Below, in pieces: positions 15,392 to 16,538 of a stretch of 16,538 nucleotides of DNA. Position numbers and translations under genes: made by a program. This DNA is from JBIIUJ01 sp044340025. Lineage in GTDB: Bacteria; Pseudomonadota; Alphaproteobacteria; Caulobacterales; Aquidulcibacteraceae. Position 1 is the stretch's first letter. Each line of letters begins with the position of its first letter. Location of the stretch: the NCBI GenBank assembly GCA_044340025.1, contig JBIIUJ010000045.1, positions 1 to 16,538 on the forward strand, given 5' to 3'. Below the pieces are notes generated by a model that made no database searches, had not been told where the DNA came from, and was given only the letters and a program-made list of their open reading frames with translations.

Positions 15392-15617
15392 GACGATGCT
15401 CCCTAGTCTGGGGGCGATCCAGACCATGGCCCGGCGACGTTCCGGTGACAGACCGCGCCGCCGTGCGCGCCAAATGGCCTGCCTGTGGGTCTGGCGTGCG
15501 CCCTTGCGCGCCGCAGGCGATCTTGGCAGAACGGTGGCGTGCAAATTGCTTAATAGCGAAGATCAAATAAAAAATCTGTACCAAACAGGGTTTGGGCGTA
15601 ATAACAGAGGTGTGGCG
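15392..15617. promoter_or_regulatory. Divergent intergenic region
   Basis: This 226-bp gap separates the phosphatase (minus) from the PEP-CTERM gene (plus) and must hold both promoters. The stretch 15541-15605 is unusually A+T-rich for this window and includes TTGCTTAATA and CAAATAAAAAAT. No clear -35/-10 pair with standard spacing could be chosen. Confidence 0.3.
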
Positions 15618-16295
15618 GTGAAAAAGATTATTCTCCTGGCGGGTGCATGTCTGGCTTTTGCGACGGCGGCGCATGCCGCGACGCCGATCACCTATGATGT
15701 CGACTCCCGCGCGCGCTGGGGCGCAACGGGCTGGGAAGCCGCCGTGTTCCAGACCGGCGACGGCACGTTTGGCAGCAAGCTGGATCTTCCGGGCGCGCCG
15801 GTCTGGACGCGGGGTCTGTTTTACGGGTTCGAACTGACCTTTAACAAGGCGACGGGCGCGACCTCCTGGTCGGTGGACTTTGATCGCTCCGGCGGTTTCG
15901 GCGCGGGCGAGACCGCGACCATCACCCTCCCGAGCCTGATCGGCCGCTCCTTCACCCACGTGCGCCTGGCCCTGCGCAGCTCGGCCAGCAATGGCTCGAC
16001 CACGGTTCAGGACTTCAAGATCAATGGCGCGGCCTTCGGCGGCCCGACGATCACGGGCACGTTCGACACCGCATTCCGGATCAATCCGTCTGCGCCTGGC
16101 GGCGTGACCGTGACTGGCGCGCTGAGCTTTGCCGGGACGGGCGCCATCTGCCAGGAATGCGCCAAGGTTGACCTGAAGCTCGGCACAGCGGTGCCCGAGC
16201 CGTCCACCTGGGCGATGATGGTGCTGGGCTTTGGCATGATCGCGGGCGCGCTGCGCCGCCAGCGCAAGGCTCTGGACGCAACCACCGCCGCCTGA
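15618..16295 (+). CDS. PEP-CTERM (PEPxxWA type) secreted protein
   Basis: A 225-residue exported protein with a signal peptide ending AHA (residue 20), a beta-rich middle of about 170 residues, and a C-terminal sorting tripartite: VPEPSTWAMM (192-201), a hydrophobic segment (about 198-211) and basic RRQRK (213-217). Proteins with this tail are recognised by an exosortase and moved to the surface or exopolysaccharide matrix. The exosortase gene is not in the window. A CxxC pair (Cys178/Cys181) just before the tail could be a disulfide. GTG 15618 is preferred over GTG 15612 because AGAGG lies 7 nt upstream. The middle region is not assigned to a family. Confidence 0.9.
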   Translation: MKKIILLAGACLAFATAAHAATPITYDVDSRARWGATGWEAAVFQTGDGTFGSKLDLPGAPVWTRGLFYGFELTFNKATGATSWSVDFDRSGGFGAGETATITLPSLIGRSFTHVRLALRSSASNGSTTVQDFKINGAAFGGPTITGTFDTAFRINPSAPGGVTVTGALSFAGTGAICQECAKVDLKLGTAVPEPSTWAMMVLGFGMIAGALRRQRKALDATTAA

Positions 16296-16328
16296 GCCCC
16301 CCACGGGGCGCCCCATCGCGACGCACGC

Positions 16329-16376
16329 CAATGGCGCAGGACCAGCCCGCCCAGCGGGTATGGCCCTGCGCCATTG
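16329..16376 (+). terminator. Strong intrinsic terminator after the PEP-CTERM gene
   Basis: Perfect 12-bp arms CAATGGCGCAGG (16329-16340) and CCTGCGCCATTG (16365-16376) enclose further pairing (CCA/TGG and CCCGC/GCGGG), followed by TTGTTTTG. This is a classic terminator and the clearest in the window. The nearer GC motif at 16297-16314 (CCCC-CAC-GGGG type) may add to it. Confidence 0.85.
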
Positions 16377-16432
16377 TTGTTTTGCAGCCCGCAACCTGAC
16401 CAAAGGTGGCTTGGGGCTGATGCGGCAAGGTG

Positions 16433-16538
16433 AAGGCGGCGCTAGAGCGGTTTGCCGCCTTTGTGAATCGGCGGGGATTCCCAAATCGGCCATGAGGTGA
16501 TTCAAGCTGTCTGCTGTCGAAGGAGGCTGGCGGATATG
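16433..16538 (+). other. Hairpin-rich leader into a gene outside the window, possible mobile-element end
   Basis: The segment holds a perfect 8-bp inverted repeat AAGGCGGC / GCCGCCTT (16433-16440, 16454-16461), a short GAATC-GGCGGG-GATTC repeat (16465-16480), and TGAATC (16464-16469) facing GATTCA (16498-16503). It then has AGGAGG (16521-16526) 9 nt before an ATG at 16536-16538, the last bases of the window. A gene therefore very likely starts here. Nested inverted repeats before a well-primed start recall insertion-sequence ends, for example of the IS630 type, but no coding sequence is available to test this. Confidence 0.35.

Overview
The window is GC-rich, densely coded bacterial DNA, most likely from an alphaproteobacterium of the Caulobacterales/Hyphomonadales or Sphingomonadales type. 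That placement is inferred from three things: the order of the C-P lyase genes, a large TonB-dependent receptor of the Xanthomonas/Caulobacter class, and a PEPxxWA-type PEP-CTERM protein. No rRNA, tRNA, CRISPR array or complete transposase gene was seen.

Positions 1-3215 (minus strand) hold the start of a carbon-phosphorus lyase operon, phnG-phnH-phnI-phnJ-phnK. The genes are tightly packed: three start/stop overlaps and one 4-nt gap. phnK runs off the left edge. Divergent from it (plus strand, 3309-7595) are phnF (GntR/UTRA regulator), phnM (triphosphate hydrolase of the same pathway), a secreted alkaline phosphatase and a cytoplasmic endonuclease/exonuclease/phosphatase (EEP) family enzyme. 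The phnG-phnF divergent region carries a repeated TGTGAGCA motif, once as a 14-bp interrupted palindrome, and is the best candidate for a PhnF operator.

Positions 7596-8737 look like a scar. They hold an outer-membrane beta-barrel gene on the minus strand, broken by one apparent missing base, and then a 3'-terminal remnant of a second EEP gene. That remnant shares an identical 28-bp block with the end of the intact EEP gene 1.1 kb away. The two EEP ends bracket the barrel gene, which suggests an insertion or duplication between the EEP gene and the ABC exporter downstream.

Positions 8738-11349 (plus) encode an ABC exporter (fused membrane and ATPase domains) that is translationally coupled to a transglutaminase-like protein with an intact Cys-His-Asp triad. 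The substrate cannot be read from the sequence.

Positions 11527-15391 (minus) encode a lipoprotein phosphatase of the CX5R tyrosine-phosphatase type, followed by a TonB-dependent receptor. Positions 15618-16295 (plus) encode a small secreted PEP-CTERM protein ending in a strong intrinsic terminator. The right edge has hairpins and a good ribosome binding site leading into a start codon whose gene lies outside the window; it may be the end of a mobile element.

Taken together, at least nine genes concern phosphorus acquisition: phosphonate cleavage, phosphomonoester and possibly phosphodiester hydrolysis, and perhaps outer-membrane uptake. That joint function is an inference from gene content and proximity.
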